A stretch of DNA of 9,811 bases from an uncultured Lachnospiraceae bacterium (GTDB taxonomy: Bacteria; Bacillota; Clostridia; Lachnospirales; Lachnospiraceae): the NCBI GenBank assembly GCA_947175305.1, contig CAMWMO010000016.1, positions 1 through 9,811 on the forward strand. Direction: 5' to 3'. The position numbers and the translations under genes were made by a program. Below the pieces are notes generated by a model. It made no database searches. It saw only the letters and a list, made by a program, of their open reading frames with translations, and was not told the DNA's origin. Positions 7,504-9,811 of the stretch are shown here, in pieces (the stretch's first letter is position 1; each line of letters opens with the position of its first letter).

Positions 7504-9097
7504 GTTTTTTCCTCATCATTCCGATTCCCAGCGCTGCCCCAAGAAGACCTCCGATCAGTGCGCTTCCCGTGTAGTAACGCACCGTCTCCAGCTTTACCGC
7601 CTTCCCGGCTACGATCTGCATGGGCGTCTGTGCATCCTGATAATTCATGATCCGATACCCCGCATAGGTCGGATCTGTCTCACTCTCCAGATAAACAGAG
7701 GTCTCTTCCTGACCGTCCGTATATCTTCTTGGCACCACATATCCTGCAGGCTCCCGATAGAGCAGACCACAGAGCAGCACACCGAGAAGCATGCCTGCCG
7801 CTGCCGCGCCCCAGATCCTACCCTTATGCGCTCTGTAACATACCCTCACCCGGAAAAAGAGGGTATCCGGCAGAGCGGCAAAGGGGATCCTGATCTCCCG
7901 CCATCGCTCCAAAAATCGGGGAAACAGGCTGTACTCCTGTGCCCCTTCCTTTTGTAAAAACAAAAATGCACCCAAAAAGACCAGCGTAATATTTTTAAAG
8001 GATGTGTTAAACAACAGTGGTTCTGTCCAACCTGCCGCCAAAAAGCTGATCAGGATCACAAGTTCTAAAGTCCGCTGCTTATGCGTGTCATAGAACAACA
8101 ACCCAAAGTAGGCGAGCATAAGAACGCCCGTGAGAATCAGACCATAGTTGATATAACACCAGACATAGGAATTATCCAACGTCATGGAGGAACTGACAAC
8201 CTTGGAAATATCCGCTCCAAACAGGCTTCTGTACTCTGATTTCAAAAACTGCTCCGCCAGCCAGATCCTGGTGTTCAACAGGTTATTCAGCCTATGTGTC
8301 CAGATGCCCACCCAGGGCATACCAAAAAAACGAATAAGGTTAAAATAATCGTATAAAAAAAACGGCAACACAAAAGACAGGATCAGGCATATCGGCAGCA
8401 CCAGGTTGACAAGCATTTTCTCTATGATACAAAATCTGGGGCGAAATCTCACATAAAGACATCCTGTCAGTAAAACCGCCACAATACCGAATCCAGTGTA
8501 GCTGATGGAATACAAAAATACCAGCAAATTTCCAAGCATCAGCAAAATATACTGCCTAAAGCCATAGTTCTCCTGCAGCTCATAGATGATCAGTGCACAG
8601 AGCATCAGATAGGTGATATGCAGAATGTTGGGATGCGTAAAGCCCAGGCTCCAGCGGAAGATATGTCCCATCTTCATCTTGGCGTGTACACGGTAGATCG
8701 TATGCTCCAGACGAAAGAAGGAGAATACAGACAGCGCCACTGCACATGCCGACCACACCCATAAGCCGATATGGAGTACTTTTTTGACCGAAATGCCTTT
8801 CATGCCAAGCACCGTAAAAGCCAAAAACAAAATCCCGATCTCACGAGACTGCCAATACACCACCGCCGTCAGTCCCACAAGAAGCACCTGCAAAATTGCC
8901 TGCCTCCTGGTATAAGGCGTAAGGACAAGCTTTAGGAACCCCAGAAACAGCGCAGGCACCGTCAACAAAATAAAAAGCTTCTGCCCCTCGTAAAATCCCA
9001 GTCCCTTCGCCAGAGACAGCAAGATAAAGAAGCCATAGTAGAGCGCTTCTTGTATGGAAAGTGTTTTTTCATATTTTTTGCAACGTTCTATCATCAT
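7478..9097 (-). CDS. Wzy/O-antigen-ligase-like polysaccharide polymerase with extra C-terminal two-helix module
   Basis: The 539-residue protein is strongly hydrophobic, with about twelve likely membrane helices between residues 15 and 382. The loop 'FRWSLGFTHPNILH' (147-160) resembles the Arg-containing loop of Gram-positive Wzy proteins. A long polar loop (about 250-312) contains 'NTRIWLAEQFL', 'SLFGADISKV' and 'MTLDNSYVW', the usual signature of the large extracytoplasmic loop of Wzy/WaaL enzymes. Such proteins join lipid-linked repeat units, or ligate the chain, outside the membrane. Past the normal end, residues about 385-425 form a basic cytoplasmic stretch. Then come a helix (429-447), an outside loop of roughly 60 residues and a last helix (about 508-527). 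The start is either 9097 or 9094 (two adjacent ATGs); the GAGGG at 9100-9104 sits better for 9094. Polymerase versus ligase cannot be separated here. Confidence 0.82.
   Translation of the reverse strand: MMIERCKKYEKTLSIQEALYYGFFILLSLAKGLGFYEGQKLFILLTVPALFLGFLKLVLTPYTRRQAILQVLLVGLTAVVYWQSREIGILFLAFTVLGMKGISVKKVLHIGLWVWSACAVALSVFSFFRLEHTIYRVHAKMKMGHIFRWSLGFTHPNILHITYLMLCALIIYELQENYGFRQYILLMLGNLLVFLYSISYTGFGIVAVLLTGCLYVRFRPRFCIIEKMLVNLVLPICLILSFVLPFFLYDYFNLIRFFGMPWVGIWTHRLNNLLNTRIWLAEQFLKSEYRSLFGADISKVVSSSMTLDNSYVWCYINYGLILTGVLMLAYFGLLFYDTHKQRTLELVILISFLAAGWTEPLLFNTSFKNITLVFLGAFLFLQKEGAQEYSLFPRFLERWREIRIPFAALPDTLFFRVRVCYRAHKGRIWGAAAAGMLLGVLLCGLLYREPAGYVVPRRYTDGQEETSVYLESETDPTYAGYRIMNYQDAQTPMQIVAGKAVKLETVRYYTGSALIGGLLGAALGIGMMRKKHEERTAIL
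7511..7514 (-). promoter_or_regulatory. Shine-Dalgarno of the GT26-GT4 fusion gene inside the polymerase gene
   Basis: GAGG lies 7 nt before the ATG at 7503 and inside the last codons of the upstream membrane-protein gene. The start of the fusion gene is therefore read while the upstream frame is still being translated, which fits coupling. Confidence 0.65.
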
Positions 9098-9104
9098 GTC
9101 CCTC
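9098..9104 (-). promoter_or_regulatory. Shine-Dalgarno of the polymerase gene, overlapping the hydrolase stop codon
   Basis: GAGGGAC follows directly from the TAG stop (9104-9106) of the hydrolase gene. It leaves only 2 nt between AGGG and the ATG at 9097 but 5 nt to the next ATG at 9094, so the second ATG is the likelier start. Confidence 0.5.
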
Positions 9105-9811
9105 TATAAAATCTCCAATGCTGGTCCCAACGACCAGGGATATGCGCCATAGCGCTGCGGATAGCAGGAAAAGCCCTCACACTCCCCGGAACAGTCATAC
9201 ACAAGGCCATTCCTGACCGATTTTTTCAGCGCCTTTTTCCCGGCGGATAACGCCTTCTCACAATCCTGTCCCGCAAAAACCCGCTGTGCCATTCCCTGCG
9301 CCAGAGCAGCACAGATCATCCCAGTGGCGGAGGTATCCGCAGGTCCTTCCAGAGCCTGCAGCTGCCAGGAAAAACAGCCGTCAGGCCTCTGCCATGTCAA
9401 AACAGCCTTCACCATCTCCCTGTAAGGCTCTTCCAGGCGCTGTCTGCCGTAGTCCGACGAAAGGCAGCCGGCCATGCCGCGAAGCATCCAGCCCGCAGCA
9501 CGCCCCCAGCCGATAATGCCGTATTTATATCCGTCTGTCATATCGTATCCATGGTAAGGAAGCCCCGTCCCGCCGTCCATGCCATAAGATAAAAAGTTTA
9601 CGACCTGTCTGACCGCCAGTTCTCTGTATTCCGTCTTTCCCAAGATCTCACCGTACCGATAGAGAAAAGGACAGGCAAGCCCGATGCCGTCCGCAAAAAC
9701 AAACGTGCTGTCATGGGCCGGACGATAGCGGAAGCTCCCCATCCCATCCACAGGATGTCCCGCCGCGTAGGCCGCAAGCTTGTCGAGCGCCTCCCTGACT
9801 GTCTCCTGCGA
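9104..9811 (-). CDS. GH88/GH105-like glycoside hydrolase, C-terminal part only
   Basis: The frame is open to the right edge, giving 235 visible residues; the true start lies outside. An in-frame GTG at 9751 exists, but the 20 codons before it continue the protein sensibly. The sequence fits the alpha/alpha-barrel unsaturated-uronyl hydrolase families. It shows 'FRYRPAHDSTFVFADGIGLA' (27-46), then 'GLPYHGYD' (83-90) followed by 'GWGRAAGWMLRG' (101-112), the WGRG-type motif. It continues with 'DTSATGMICAAL' (159-170), the family's E/D-T-S-A motif, and ends 'YPWSLGPALEIL'. The Asp in FADG and the Asp of HGYD are candidates for the two acidic residues these enzymes need. Family members remove an unsaturated uronic acid from oligosaccharide ends made by polysaccharide lyases. 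Here it immediately precedes the polymerase (6 nt gap), suggesting trimming or remodelling of the same glycan. Whether it is secreted cannot be seen. Confidence 0.78.
   Translation of the reverse strand, partial: SQETVREALDKLAAYAAGHPVDGMGSFRYRPAHDSTFVFADGIGLACPFLYRYGEILGKTEYRELAVRQVVNFLSYGMDGGTGLPYHGYDMTDGYKYGIIGWGRAAGWMLRGMAGCLSSDYGRQRLEEPYREMVKAVLTWQRPDGCFSWQLQALEGPADTSATGMICAALAQGMAQRVFAGQDCEKALSAGKKALKKSVRNGLVYDCSGECEGFSCYPQRYGAYPWSLGPALEIL

Noticed and set aside
8355..8362. A run of eight A (T on the coding strand) in the polymerase gene, considered as a phase-variation tract
   Set aside because: Eight bases is short. It encodes ordinary hydrophobic residues (F-F-L-Y), and similar seven-base runs occur elsewhere in the window, for example at 2995-3001 and 4320-4326. 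No frameshift is seen.
303..9106. Search for promoters, terminators, tRNAs, CRISPR arrays and insertion sequences
   Set aside because: Gene spacers are at most 7 nt, leaving no room for promoters or terminators between genes. I saw no direct-repeat array, tRNA-like fold or transposase sequence on either strand.
9692..9751. GTG at 9751 as the start of the hydrolase gene
   Set aside because: The frame stays open upstream to the window edge, there is no convincing ribosome site, and the family's barrel needs many more N-terminal residues.

Overview
The window is a fragment of a surface-polysaccharide (capsule, exopolysaccharide or teichoic-acid-like glycan) biosynthesis operon, probably from a Gram-positive Clostridia-type bacterium, most plausibly a Lachnospiraceae relative. 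The taxonomic guess rests on several things. Coding strands are purine-rich, G+C is moderate, and Shine-Dalgarno sites of the AGGAG/GAGG type sit at most starts. The gene families also fit: a WecG/TagA/CpsF transferase, a membrane-anchored CotH-family kinase with a C-terminal Listeria-Bacteroides-type repeat, and a Wzy-like polymerase with an 'RWSLGFTHPN' loop. It is an inference, not an identification.

All eight genes lie on the minus strand, so transcription runs from right to left. In order they are: a GH88/GH105-like glycoside hydrolase (9104 to beyond 9811, 5' end outside the window); a Wzy/O-antigen-ligase-like membrane protein with an extra two-helix C-terminal module (7478-9097); a fused WecG/TagA/CpsF (GT26) plus GT4 glycosyltransferase (5536-7503); a membrane-anchored CotH-like kinase (3658-5532); a GT4 glycosyltransferase with a cysteine cluster (2448-3653); a radical SAM protein with a SPASM-like cysteine-rich tail (1442-2440); a second stand-alone GT4 glycosyltransferase (303-1445); and the N-terminal 100 residues of a GT-D (DUF1792) glycosyltransferase (1-300, C-terminus outside the window).

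The genes are packed almost without spacers. The largest gap is 7 nt, and several genes overlap (26 nt between the polymerase and the fused transferase, 4 nt ATGA between the radical SAM gene and the following GT4). There is no intergenic stretch that could hold a promoter or terminator, so the whole window should be one polycistronic transcript with translational coupling, with its promoter to the right and its end to the left.

Read together, five glycosyltransferase domains on four polypeptides could build a lipid-linked repeat unit of several sugars in the cytoplasm. The Wzy-like protein would polymerise or transfer it outside the membrane. The hydrolase could trim or remodel the product. 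The CotH-like kinase and the radical SAM enzyme are the unexpected members: both are chemical modification enzymes placed between glycosyltransferases, which suggests a decorated glycan or a modified surface acceptor. No initiating phosphoglycosyltransferase, Wzx flippase, sugar-nucleotide synthesis gene or regulator is visible here; they would have to lie outside.
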